From the NCBI RefSeq assembly GCF_003970675.1, contig NZ_CP034562.1, forward strand, positions 4,721,501 through 4,785,500: 64,000 nucleotides of DNA, in the 5' to 3' direction. Shown one piece after another: positions 26,265-34,691 of this stretch (position 1 is its first letter; each line of letters starts with the position of its first letter). The DNA is from Flammeovirga pectinis (GTDB lineage Bacteria > Bacteroidota > Bacteroidia > Cytophagales > Flammeovirgaceae). The notes beneath the pieces are model-generated. The model was given only the letters and a program-made list of their open reading frames with translations, was not told where the DNA came from and ran no database searches. Both the position numbers and the translations under genes were made by a program.

Positions 26265-28331
26265 TTATCTAATAGTACTTCCTTCTGATACTTGTGCAGA
26301 TGGAGATACAAACGTTAAAGAACCGTCTTTATCTTCTGCCATCAGAATCATACCTTCCGATTCTATTCCTCTAATTTTTCTTGGTGCAAGGTTAATCAAA
26401 ATAGAAACCTGTTTTCCAATTACATCTTCTGGAGCAAAGAAATCTGCAATACCACTTACTACAGTCCTTTTGTCAATTCCTGTATCTACTGTAAGTTGTA
26501 ATAATTTTTTTGCCTTCTTTACTTTTATTGCTTCAACAATGGTTCCTACACGGATATCCATTTTTTGAAAATCATCAAAAGTAGTTTCATCTTTTTGAGG
26601 TTCTACAGGAGTTTGAGCAATTTTAGTTTTCTCTAACTTCTCTATCTGTTCCTCAATAGTTTTATCTTCTACTTTACTAAATAATAGTTCAGCAGGAGCC
26701 AAACGATCATAAGCAGTAATTAAATCTGGGCTACCTACTTTATCCCAATCCAGAGATTCCATGCCTAACATGTTCTGAATTTTCTTAGCCGTATTTGGCA
26801 AGAATGGATCGATAGTAATAGCCAAGTTTGCCGCAATTTGAAGCGACATATTTAATATAGTTTTTACCAACTCAGGATCTTGTTTATACAATTTCCAAGG
26901 TTCAGTATCTGCTAAATATTTGTTACCTAAACGAGCCAATTTCATTGCCTCAATTAGTCCTTCTTTAAATTTATATTGACCAATTAACTTTTCTACACGT
27001 AATGGAATTGCTTTCATTTCTTCAATGATATCATTTTCCATTGGTGTAAATTCTCCAGCTACAGGTACTTCCCCTTTAAAGTATTTGTGAGTAAGTACAA
27101 CTGCTCTGTTAATAAAGTTACCAAGAATAGCAACCAACTCATTATTTATACGCTCTTGATAATCTTTCCAAGTAAATTCAGAATCTTTATTCTCTGGTGC
27201 AATCGATGTTAATACATAACGTAATTCGTCTTCTCTACCAGGTAAATCTTCTAAATACTCGTGTAACCAAACAGCCCAATTACGTGATGTTGATAACTTA
27301 GCACCTTCTAAATTTAAAAACTCATTTGCAGGAACATTATCTGGTAAGATATATCCTTCGCCATGTGCTTTTAATAAGATAGGAAATATTAAACAGTGGA
27401 ATACAATATTGTCTTTACCAATAAAGTGAACTAGCTTAGTATCAGCCTTTTTCCAATAATCTTCCCAGTTTTTACCTTCTTTAGCCGCCCAATCTTTTGT
27501 TGCTGAAATATAGCCAATTGGAGCATCTAACCAAACATATAAAACTTTACCATCAGCACCTTCTACAGGAACTTTTACACCCCAGTCTAGATCCCTTGTC
27601 ATAGCTCTAGGTTGTAACCCTTGATCTAGCCAAGATTTACATTGTCCTAAAACAGAATTTTTCCATTCTGCAGGGTTATGGTGTTCTCTACCATCTAACT
27701 TACCATCTACAATCCATTCACGAAGCCAATCTTCGTGCTTGTTCATTGGCAAATACCAATGGCGAGTAGTTTTTAAAGTAGGAGTAGCTCCAGTAATTTG
27801 AGATTTAGGATCTATTAAATCTGTTGGACTTAATGCTGAACCACATTTTTCACACTGATCTCCATAAGCACCTTCGTTACCACATTTTGGGCAAGTACCA
27901 GTAATATATCTATCTGCAAGAAATTGCTTAGCTTCTTCATCATAATATTGAGAAGACTCTTTTAATTCAAATTGTCCTTTATCATTTAAAACCTTAAAGA
28001 AATCTTGTGCCGTTTCATGATGAATAGGAGCAGAAGTTCTATGGAATAAATCAAAAGAAATACCGAAGTTCTCAAAAGTCTCTCTGATATTCTTATTGTA
28101 CTTATCAATAATATCTTGAGGTGTGATACCATCTTTTTGTGCACGAATAGTGATTGCAGCACCGTGCTCATCACTTCCACAAATAAATGCTACATCTTTT
28201 CCTTTCTGACGTAATGATCTAACGTAAATATCTGCTGGTAAATACGCACCTGCAATATGTCCGATATGTAAAGGACCATTTGCATACGGCAATGCCGCAG
28301 TTACTGTATATCTATTATAATGCTTTGACAT
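26265..28331 (-). CDS. metG: Methionine--tRNA ligase
   Basis: The 688-residue product is a full-length class I methionyl-tRNA synthetase that charges tRNA-Met and initiator tRNA. The HIGH motif is at residues 22-25 ([11 protein letters not shown]). The zinc-binding insert contains [18 protein letters not shown], and the KMSKS loop is present as KLSTS in [10 protein letters not shown], as is usual for this enzyme. The C-terminal ~100 residues form the OB-fold tRNA-binding domain ([20 protein letters not shown]..., [19 protein letters not shown]), which dimerises the enzyme. The start at 28331 gives the expected N-terminus. A promoter with TAACTTTG lies upstream. Confidence 0.97.
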   Translation of the reverse strand: MSKHYNRYTVTAALPYANGPLHIGHIAGAYLPADIYVRSLRQKGKDVAFICGSDEHGAAITIRAQKDGITPQDIIDKYNKNIRETFENFGISFDLFHRTSAPIHHETAQDFFKVLNDKGQFELKESSQYYDEEAKQFLADRYITGTCPKCGNEGAYGDQCEKCGSALSPTDLIDPKSQITGATPTLKTTRHWYLPMNKHEDWLREWIVDGKLDGREHHNPAEWKNSVLGQCKSWLDQGLQPRAMTRDLDWGVKVPVEGADGKVLYVWLDAPIGYISATKDWAAKEGKNWEDYWKKADTKLVHFIGKDNIVFHCLIFPILLKAHGEGYILPDNVPANEFLNLEGAKLSTSRNWAVWLHEYLEDLPGREDELRYVLTSIAPENKDSEFTWKDYQERINNELVAILGNFINRAVVLTHKYFKGEVPVAGEFTPMENDIIEEMKAIPLRVEKLIGQYKFKEGLIEAMKLARLGNKYLADTEPWKLYKQDPELVKTILNMSLQIAANLAITIDPFLPNTAKKIQNMLGMESLDWDKVGSPDLITAYDRLAPAELLFSKVEDKTIEEQIEKLEKTKIAQTPVEPQKDETTFDDFQKMDIRVGTIVEAIKVKKAKKLLQLTVDTGIDKRTVVSGIADFFAPEDVIGKQVSILINLAPRKIRGIESEGMILMAEDKDGSLTFVSPSAQVSEGSTIR

Positions 28332-28393
28332 GAATTTGTCTCAAAATTTCTTATTGGCCTATATTACTCTTGTATACTGACGATAAGTCGCTG

Positions 28394-28426
28394 CAAAGTT
28401 AATCAATTTGAAGTGGTTATTCACAA
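28394..28426 (-). promoter_or_regulatory. Predicted metG promoter (Bacteroidota type)
   Basis: On the - strand TAACTTTG (28401-28394) matches the -7 consensus TAnnTTTG. A TTG (28426-28424) lies 22 bp upstream as a weak -33 element. The likely transcription start is ~55 bp before the metG ATG. Confidence 0.5.
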
Positions 28427-28577
28427 CCCTTTTACACTGAATAACAGATGATTTACTTCATCTAAATCAAAGTTATTCACATAATAAACTTAAAAATGTT
28501 GATAACTTTTTGAAAATCGATAAATCATATAAAAAATTATCAATTTTCAGAAACTTATGCACAGTATTGAAAATAGT

Positions 28578-28608
28578 TTTGATGTATATAAATGAAAAGC
28601 ATACTTTG
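28578..28608 (+). promoter_or_regulatory. Predicted methyltransferase-gene promoter
   Basis: TTTG (28578-28581) is followed after 19 bp by ATACTTTG (28601-28608). This fits the Bacteroidota sigma factor spacing, with the conserved TTTG half of the -7 element. It lies ~75 bp before the preferred start at 28682. Confidence 0.45.
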
Positions 28609-28681
28609 CACTTACATTTATTCAAACCAACCACAAAGTTAATGGTTGTTCATTATAGATAAACAAAAAGTAGTGAATAAA

Positions 28682-29419
28682 ATGCAAAAGGGTGAAGAAT
28701 GGTTCGATCAGTGGTTCAATACACCATATTATCACATCTTATACCAGAACAGGGACTTTAATGAAGCAGAAACTTTTGTAAAAAAGCTTTCAACTCATTT
28801 AAATATATCAAATGTTGATAAAGTTTTAGATTTAGCATGCGGTAAAGGCCGACATGCTATTTTTCTTAATAAACTTGGCTTTAATGTAGAAGGAATAGAC
28901 CTTTCAACAGAAAGTATTCAACATGCCAAAGAATTTGAGAACGAAAAGCTAAAGTTTTCAACACATGATATGAGGGAGCTCTATAAAAAAGAGGAATTTA
29001 CTTTCATATTAAACCTATTTACTAGTTTTGGTTATTTTGAAACTGAAGAAGAAGATCTTTTAGCTTTAAAAATGATAGCCAATAGCTTAAAACGTGATGG
29101 GTATTTTGTCTTAGACTATTTCAATACCTATAAGGTTATTAATAGTTTACCAGAGAAATTAGTAATTAAGCGACCTGAAATGGATTTCAATGTGCATAAG
29201 TATTTAAAAAATCGACATGTAATGAAAGAAATTGCATTTTCAGCAGATGGAAAAGACTATTTATTCACAGAAAGAGTAGAAGCTTTAAAGAATAAAGACT
29301 TTTTAAAGCTATTTGAAAGCGTAAATCTCAAAGTTATCAACACTTTTGGCGATTATAACTTGAATTTATTTGATAGAGAGCACTCTGATAGGATGATTTT
29401 TGTTGTCCAGAAGCAATAA
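28682..29419 (+). CDS. SAM-dependent methyltransferase (class I)
   Basis: The product has 245 residues from ATG 28682. A TTG at 28646 would add 12 residues (FIIDKQKVVNK), but the family starts close to the MQKGEEWFDQWF segment, so I prefer the ATG. Motif I is clear (VLDLACGKGRHAIFL), followed by the acidic residue that binds the SAM ribose in NVEGIDLS. Then come FILNLFTSFGYF (motif II region) and DGYFVLDYFNT (motif III region). The substrate is unknown; small-molecule and protein targets are both possible. It is a single-gene unit ended by the strong hairpin at 29436. Confidence 0.85.
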   Translation: MQKGEEWFDQWFNTPYYHILYQNRDFNEAETFVKKLSTHLNISNVDKVLDLACGKGRHAIFLNKLGFNVEGIDLSTESIQHAKEFENEKLKFSTHDMRELYKKEEFTFILNLFTSFGYFETEEEDLLALKMIANSLKRDGYFVLDYFNTYKVINSLPEKLVIKRPEMDFNVHKYLKNRHVMKEIAFSADGKDYLFTERVEALKNKDFLKLFESVNLKVINTFGDYNLNLFDREHSDRMIFVVQKQ

Positions 29420-29435
29420 TCATAATTTTATGCAC

Positions 29436-29473
29436 AAAAAAGGCTGAATACTTAATTGTATTCAGCCTTTTTT
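29436..29473. terminator. Terminator after the methyltransferase gene
   Basis: AAAAAAGGCTGAATAC and GTATTCAGCCTTTTTT form a perfect 16 bp hairpin with a 6-nt loop. The T-run follows on the + strand and the A-run mirrors it, so it could work in both directions. A TTATGCACA DnaA-box match (29428-29436) abuts it. Confidence 0.9.
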
Positions 29474-29549
29474 GTTGACAATTTTTTAAAATTCACAAAT
29501 TCTATTGATTTACTAACTAAAAATAGGTTGGTAAATGCCTAAAAACAGA

Positions 29550-29590
29550 AAAGTTATCAACAATTAGCCTAATTAATTGTTGATAACTTT
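29550..29590. repeat. Perfect 16 bp inverted repeat containing TTATCAACA
   Basis: AAAGTTATCAACAATT (29550-29565) is the exact reverse complement of AATTGTTGATAACTTT (29575-29590), with a 9-nt loop. Each arm contains TTATCAACA, one base from the DnaA consensus. On the - strand it is followed by TCTGTTTTT and lies 131 bp after the TPR gene, so it may serve as that gene's terminator; a protein-binding site is the alternative. Confidence 0.55.
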
Positions 29591-29721
29591 CCTTGTTTAT
29601 TGTATAACTTCTTGATTTATTAGAGAATAGGATGTTTATAAGTTAATAACATTCTGAAATGTCCTTTTTTCTAAAAATTATAAACATTTATGGGGATAAC
29701 CTTTTGATAAAAACTTATTTT

Positions 29722-31572
29722 CTAAGATTTGTTCACATTATCGCCTCTAAGTTGTCTAAATCTCTTTCGAGCATCAACTTCATAGCTAGATCCTTTAAAG
29801 TCTATCAGGTGGTTTTTAAAGTATTCCATTGCCTCTGTTTTATCATTTAGGTGATCTTGGTAGATTGTACCCAATAAATAGTTTGCGTCATCAGCAAGAA
29901 TATCATCACCGTAAAATTCGAGAATTTCTTTCAAAGGTTCTAATGCTTCTTCATATTTCCCCAATTTTATTAACAAATGTGCTTTTTCCCAAAGAATCTC
30001 ATCAGTTAAGCTGTGTCCCTTAAAGTCCACTAACATTTGTTCATAACTTTCTAGTGCTTCTATGTATTTTCCTTGAAATATCAACAAATCAACTTCAGCA
30101 TATGCTTCCATTGCAAAAGAAGTAGTATCCAAGTTTAAATTATCACTTATCAACATAGATAAAGCAATTGCATCATTACTAATCGTTCTTGATGTAGCTA
30201 ACTTTAAAACATCTAATTGAGATTGTGCTAACTTAAAATCACCTGTATAGTAATAAATTTTCGCATTTTTCAATTTCGCAATGTGTCCAATTTTCATTTC
30301 TTTATTCGCTTTAGAAACTTGTGAATAAAGTAATGATGCTTCCCATGGATCATCTTTTAGAAGATATATATCGCCCAAATCAAGTTTTGCTTGTGATATT
30401 AAGCGCTTTGGAATTGCTCTATTGTTGATAAGTTCTTTTAATTCTACAATTGCCTCGTCCTTTTCATCTAAATAGAAAGCCTGTAGCAATGCCATATTTC
30501 TTAAAGCCTCTCCAGTTTGATCAGTTATCCCCATTTCATCAATAATTTGTTGGTAATCGTTGACAAGTGAAAGAATTTGATCTTTATCAATAGGGTAGGT
30601 GCTTTTTACAATAGCTTCTTTTGTTTCAATTAAATATTTTCGAGCAACTGGGTAAACTGCATATTCTTTGTATCTATCCACAAGGTATTGGAAGATCTTT
30701 GATGCATTTTTATAGTCTGCATTGTTCTTTGCTAAACGCCCAATTTCTAAAATCTTATAACCTTCTAATCTTAATCTCTTATCAAGAGCTCTAGCTTGCA
30801 CAAATGCCCCGTAGAACTTCTTCTGCTGTAAGTAGTACCAAACGATCATCTCATTAAACACAGTCATGTTAGAGTTCTTCTGAACAAGCGTGAGGAGCTT
30901 AGGTTCCAAAAGTTCAAAGTCTTCTTCTGTTAGAAGACGATCCTGAAGCGCCATTTGCACATACTCTAGTTGATCTGGTTTAATTAAAAGTAGTTTCATG
31001 TACTCATCTATCATCAAATCATACTTCCCCCAATGTGCATAGAGATCTGCTAATTCGTAATAGAATATTTCATCGCTGTTTTTCTCACCAGTACGGTAAC
31101 ACTTCTCAGCATAAGAAAATAAACTAAGATCAATACAATACAAAGCACAGTAACGTAGTTTGGTTGTATTGTTAGCAACTTGATGAATAAACGTATCAAT
31201 TGATTTATCTGCAGCAGCTGTATCTTTTTCTAAAAGCTTTACCCGAGTATAATCAACATTGTAAATAGCATTTTGTGGATTACTCTTTACAACTTTTTTT
31301 AAATACTTATCTGCTTCTTTATATTCTTCTTTATTTAAAAGAATGGTCAGATAGTTTTCATGAATGTTTGGTATAAGGTTTTTATTCTTTGATAAATCTC
31401 GATACAACTCTAAAGCTTTATCAAACTCTTCTGTTTTATAATATTCCTGAGCCAGGTTTAATTTCTCTTCTGTTTTATTTTGTCCAATACTTTTTTGAAC
31501 AGGGATACCTACCAAAAAGAAAAGAGAGAGAATGAGCAATCTCGAATTTTGTCTAAGTACGGTTTTCAACAT
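29722..31572 (-). CDS. Secreted tetratricopeptide-repeat protein
   Basis: The 616-residue product has a signal peptide (RLLILSLFFLVGIPVQKSIGQ, cleavage near residue 30). TPR helical hairpins fill most of the chain, for example AQEYYKTEEFDKALELYRDL (34-53) and, near the end, ALESYEQMLVDFKGHSLTDE and YEEALEPLKEILEFYGDDIL followed by EAMEYFKNHLIDFKGSSYE. It is probably a periplasmic or outer-membrane-associated scaffold. No lipobox or sorting domain is present. Proteins of this type are widespread in Bacteroidota, but a specific role cannot be read from the sequence. The gene begins beside the 1.2 kb gene-free stretch. Confidence 0.8.
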   Translation of the reverse strand: MLKTVLRQNSRLLILSLFFLVGIPVQKSIGQNKTEEKLNLAQEYYKTEEFDKALELYRDLSKNKNLIPNIHENYLTILLNKEEYKEADKYLKKVVKSNPQNAIYNVDYTRVKLLEKDTAAADKSIDTFIHQVANNTTKLRYCALYCIDLSLFSYAEKCYRTGEKNSDEIFYYELADLYAHWGKYDLMIDEYMKLLLIKPDQLEYVQMALQDRLLTEEDFELLEPKLLTLVQKNSNMTVFNEMIVWYYLQQKKFYGAFVQARALDKRLRLEGYKILEIGRLAKNNADYKNASKIFQYLVDRYKEYAVYPVARKYLIETKEAIVKSTYPIDKDQILSLVNDYQQIIDEMGITDQTGEALRNMALLQAFYLDEKDEAIVELKELINNRAIPKRLISQAKLDLGDIYLLKDDPWEASLLYSQVSKANKEMKIGHIAKLKNAKIYYYTGDFKLAQSQLDVLKLATSRTISNDAIALSMLISDNLNLDTTSFAMEAYAEVDLLIFQGKYIEALESYEQMLVDFKGHSLTDEILWEKAHLLIKLGKYEEALEPLKEILEFYGDDILADDANYLLGTIYQDHLNDKTEAMEYFKNHLIDFKGSSYEVDARKRFRQLRGDNVNKS

Positions 31573-32791
31573 TTCACTATTAATAGATAATAAAAAAATA
31601 AAAAATTTAAAGTTCCTTTTATTATTATTAGGGGTGTTTATAAGTTGATAACTCGGTTTACTAACAGCTTTTTACCACTTACAAACAAATTGATCTAATA
31701 ACTATTCACTGCCTAGGATACCTAAAAACAGTGTTTTATGGCGCTTTTCAACAGTATGTTTATGCATAAGTTGATTAAAGTTATTCAGTTAGTTTTACTG
31801 TGCGCAAGCGCCCTTTTTACCCACATCCACTTATTAACACCTATGTGAATAGCGTGAATAAGTACCAATTGTGAATTACTGTTGATAATATACCCACCTT
31901 TTCAACATTTTATCAACTAATCACAATTTTAGACATTTATAGTGTGAATTATGTGGATAACTAACGTTGATATCTAATAATTGTACAAAAATTTATCCGT
32001 TTGATATAATTTTAGTGAATAACTTTTATTTTCTCTATTAAGTTACACACTTTGATTAATTATAGACCATTTAGCGCCAAAAATAGTATCCATTTTTAAA
32101 AAGTTTTCAACAGCTGTATTTTTCATTTTTAGAGTGATATTTTTTTTTGTCTCTCTATACTTGAGTATTCTCTAAGACCCTTTCAGTTTTATGATTTTAG
32201 AATTGATTTGCGCACAGCCTGTGAATACCAAGTTTGTTTATATGTGTATATCTTAAGTTTAAATCTGATGTATATTATGGATATTCAGTAAGTTAACACT
32301 CTTATCAACGCACTAAAAAACCTCTATTTATGTGCATATCTCAGTGAATATTGCTCTTTTTGATCCATATGTGGATAAGTCTGTTGATAAGTACCTCTTT
32401 TATCCACAAAAATTGAAGGCCTATGTTAGTATTACTGTTTATAACTAATGAATTTAAAGAAATATAGCTCATAACACTATGTAGGGGCAATTATAGCTTT
32501 AAATGTTAAAAAGATGCCTATATGGAGTATAAACAGTGTTTTTAGTTGTTAATCAATGATTTAGATTAGTAGTAAATGATAGATTTTTAATCAATTAAAT
32601 GTTATTCACATTGATATATGGATAAGTACCAATTAATAAAGCGCTATTAAGGGTAATTGATGAATAATTATACATTTTCAATTACTTATAAACACTATAA
32701 CTGTTTCTAAAATCTAAGAATGAGAAAATAAAGGACAAAAAATAAGTCAGTACTTTCATACTGACTCATTCTTCTATAAGAATTTATTTTA
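31573..32791. other. Candidate replication origin (oriC): 1.2 kb gene-free stretch with DnaA boxes
   Basis: No open frame is supported here. The stretch is very AT-rich and holds four perfect TTATNCACA DnaA boxes: 31952-31960 (-), 32370-32378 (-), 32400-32408 (+) and 32602-32610 (+). Variants with one mismatch occur at 31844, 31853, 31870, 31880, 31943, 32220 and 32382. By a rough base-composition estimate about 0.1 perfect match would be expected by chance. The pair at 32370/32400 is divergent and 21 bp apart. mnmG, often near oriC, and three parS-like sites lie 2-5 kb to the right. No dnaA gene is in the window, and the minus-strand genes on the right side do not give the usual strand switch. 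Confidence 0.6.
32745..32766 (-). terminator. Terminator after the Ig-like lipoprotein gene
   Basis: AGTCAGTA (32745-32752) and TACTGACT (32759-32766) form a perfect 8 bp stem with a 6-nt loop. On the - strand TATTTTTTG follows, 26 bp after the stop codon. Confidence 0.8.
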
Positions 32792-34546
32792 TTATCTTTT
32801 CTTATCTGTGTTGATAATTGTTTCTTCTCTTCTGATTTCCCAGTTAGCTTCTACTTTTATTTTCTTTGGAAAGAATGCGGTAGACTCTGGAGGTACTCTA
32901 GTTTTAAAATCTCCAGGGAACCATTCACCATCTCCATTTTCATCAATTAATACTCTTAGTTGATAAGTACCTGGTTTTACATATTGAAAAGAGAAAAGGC
33001 GTTCATCTTTTACTTCTTGAACAACTTCTGCTTTTGAGTCTATGAGTTGTACAACAAAACTATCGTGGCTGCCTTTTACTTCTCCTTCTACAATTCCATA
33101 TTTATCTAGTTGCTTAATAGTAAAGCTAACCGTCTTTGAATTTGTAGAATCATCTTTTACAGATACAAAAGCATTCTCATTAAAAATAAGACTAAATGCA
33201 GAGTCGACTTCAAAACCAGGAATTGTTAATTCTGTTTTATTAAAATTGAAAGTCATTTCCCTATCAAGAAGAACACTATCTAATCTTGTGGTATCTTCAC
33301 TATATACATAGTACATACTATCGATGTTCATTTCTTTCATAGGTAAAGGAAACTTTAAAGTGACATCATAAGTTTCTTCTGGAATAAGATCATTATCCTT
33401 TGGTAGAATTTTATCAAATTTAATTCTAACAATTTCCACTTCTTCTTCTTCAGCACCTAAGGCAGATCCAATTGTATTAATTGCTCCTCCTAAAAGTCCA
33501 CCACCTTTTTTCTTTGTTTGCTTTTTTTCTTCAGCAAGCACTTCACTTTTACTAGGAAACATAATGAGCGTATCAAATTCTATTTTTTGCTCTATAGAAT
33601 CTATAGCATAACCAGTTATCTGAAGTGAGTCTTCCATATCTCTTTCTCCAGTATATATTAGTTTAATTTCTCCTTTTTCGTTCATACTAAAAATACTATC
33701 TGAATAAGAATTTTTAGTTGGGAAATCTATTCCATATTCTACAGCAAATTTATTGAACTTAACAAGTAGGTCTGTACTTTCAGCTTTTACATTTTTGAAG
33801 GCGAGATCAACTAAATCATAATCTCTAACAAAAAGTTCTACGCCATCAATATTTTTATCTAGTAGGAGGGAGTCAGAAAAGAAACCAACTTTCTCTTCTC
33901 TTAAAGTGTATTTGTAATCTTCGTTTACATCTTCTATAGAATAAACATTATAATAGCCAGGCTTAAATCTTTCTAAAATAAATAAACCATCTTTTACAGT
34001 TCTAGAAAAATATACGGGAGGATCTGTATTTACATCAAGAGAATCATAAGGATTATATAATGCTATAATTGCTCCTTCGATTGGTTCGTTTGTAAGTAAA
34101 TCTCTTACCTGTCCTGTAACTTCTAGAGAGTCTAAATAGTCTCCAGTACTAAATGAAAAACGCACATTCTTTGCCGGATTTTTTTCTGTAACATCTACTA
34201 CAGATTTTCCGAAATCAAAAAAGTAAGTTGTATTCTGCTCAAGTGTATCTAAGATGTTTATGATTACTTTGTTTCTAGCAAACTTAGATTTATACCTAAA
34301 TGATTTTTTGTGTGGTGTAATAATTAAGTTCTGTTTCAGCTTTTCTTCTTGAATATATTCATCAAAATATAGCGTAACTTTTAACTTAGTTGTATCAACA
34401 TTTGTTTGTCCATTGTACGGATCACTTGCTCCAAATCTAGGAGGAATCTCATCTTTTGGACCTCCGGTAGGAGAGGAGATTACTGCACAAGCATATACTG
34501 TAAATAGTATATAGATTGAGATAATGATTCTTAAAAATAAGTTCAT
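32792..34546 (-). CDS. Outer-surface or periplasmic Ig-like domain lipoprotein
   Basis: The 584-residue product has a lipoprotein signal with lipobox VYAC (Cys20). Residues ~35-130 form a bacterial Ig-like (SbsA/Big_5 type) domain: PPRFGASDPYNGQTNVDTT..., LYFDEYI, NTTYFFDFG and VRFSFSTGD. A carboxypeptidase-regulatory-like segment follows (VTGQVRDLLTNEPIEGAIIALY, ~140-220). The C-terminal part repeats short beta-rich units and ends with PGTYQLRVLIDENGDGEWFPG. It is a typical Bacteroidota cell-envelope lipoprotein, often found near mnmG and the DUF4175 gene as here. The function is unknown; a structural role at the envelope is likely. Confidence 0.82.
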   Translation of the reverse strand: MNLFLRIIISIYILFTVYACAVISSPTGGPKDEIPPRFGASDPYNGQTNVDTTKLKVTLYFDEYIQEEKLKQNLIITPHKKSFRYKSKFARNKVIINILDTLEQNTTYFFDFGKSVVDVTEKNPAKNVRFSFSTGDYLDSLEVTGQVRDLLTNEPIEGAIIALYNPYDSLDVNTDPPVYFSRTVKDGLFILERFKPGYYNVYSIEDVNEDYKYTLREEKVGFFSDSLLLDKNIDGVELFVRDYDLVDLAFKNVKAESTDLLVKFNKFAVEYGIDFPTKNSYSDSIFSMNEKGEIKLIYTGERDMEDSLQITGYAIDSIEQKIEFDTLIMFPSKSEVLAEEKKQTKKKGGGLLGGAINTIGSALGAEEEEVEIVRIKFDKILPKDNDLIPEETYDVTLKFPLPMKEMNIDSMYYVYSEDTTRLDSVLLDREMTFNFNKTELTIPGFEVDSAFSLIFNENAFVSVKDDSTNSKTVSFTIKQLDKYGIVEGEVKGSHDSFVVQLIDSKAEVVQEVKDERLFSFQYVKPGTYQLRVLIDENGDGEWFPGDFKTRVPPESTAFFPKKIKVEANWEIRREETIINTDKKR

Positions 34547-34631
34547 GTGTACTTTAATTTGTACTGAGTGGTGACTGCTGTTTTTATCTTTTGTTCAAAG
34601 GTAATAAGCATAAATTATTCTGATACAAAAT

Positions 34632-34661
34632 AAGGCATATCTCTTAAATGAAATATGCCTT
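34632..34661 (-). terminator. mnmG terminator
   Basis: AAGGCATAT (34632-34640) and ATATGCCTT (34653-34661) form a 9 bp stem with a 12-nt loop, 30 bp after the mnmG stop on the - strand. The following ATTTTG gives only a short T-run. Confidence 0.7.
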
Positions 34662-34691
34662 TTTAAATAAATATGATATTTTATTTTATAC

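Larger units (their letters stand above)
28332..28681. other. Divergent metG / methyltransferase intergenic region with three DnaA boxes
   Basis: This AT-rich gap of ~350 bp carries three perfect TTATNCACA sequences, all in the same orientation: TTATTCACA at 28417-28425 and 28473-28481, and TTATGCACA at 28555-28563. Both divergent promoters are here as well. The first box overlaps the -33 region of the metG promoter. The boxes could mark an outlying part of an origin, DnaA-dependent regulation of the two genes, or a DnaA-titrating site. Confidence 0.6.
29420..29721. other. Convergent intergenic region
   Basis: This ~300 bp gap lies between the ends of the methyltransferase and TPR genes. It holds the hairpin at 29436-29473, a TTATGCACA at 29428-29436 and the inverted repeat at 29550-29590. 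I see no small gene. Confidence 0.6.

Noticed and set aside
28646-28681. TTG start adding 12 residues to the methyltransferase
   Set aside because: The extra residues are not typical of the family and an ATG at 28682 precedes the conserved N-terminal segment.
32561-32583. TAG/TAA-type trinucleotides resembling DnaA-trio next to the box at 32602
   Set aside because: The run is short and interrupted and I could not confirm that its orientation relative to the box is right, so I did not count it as support for the origin.
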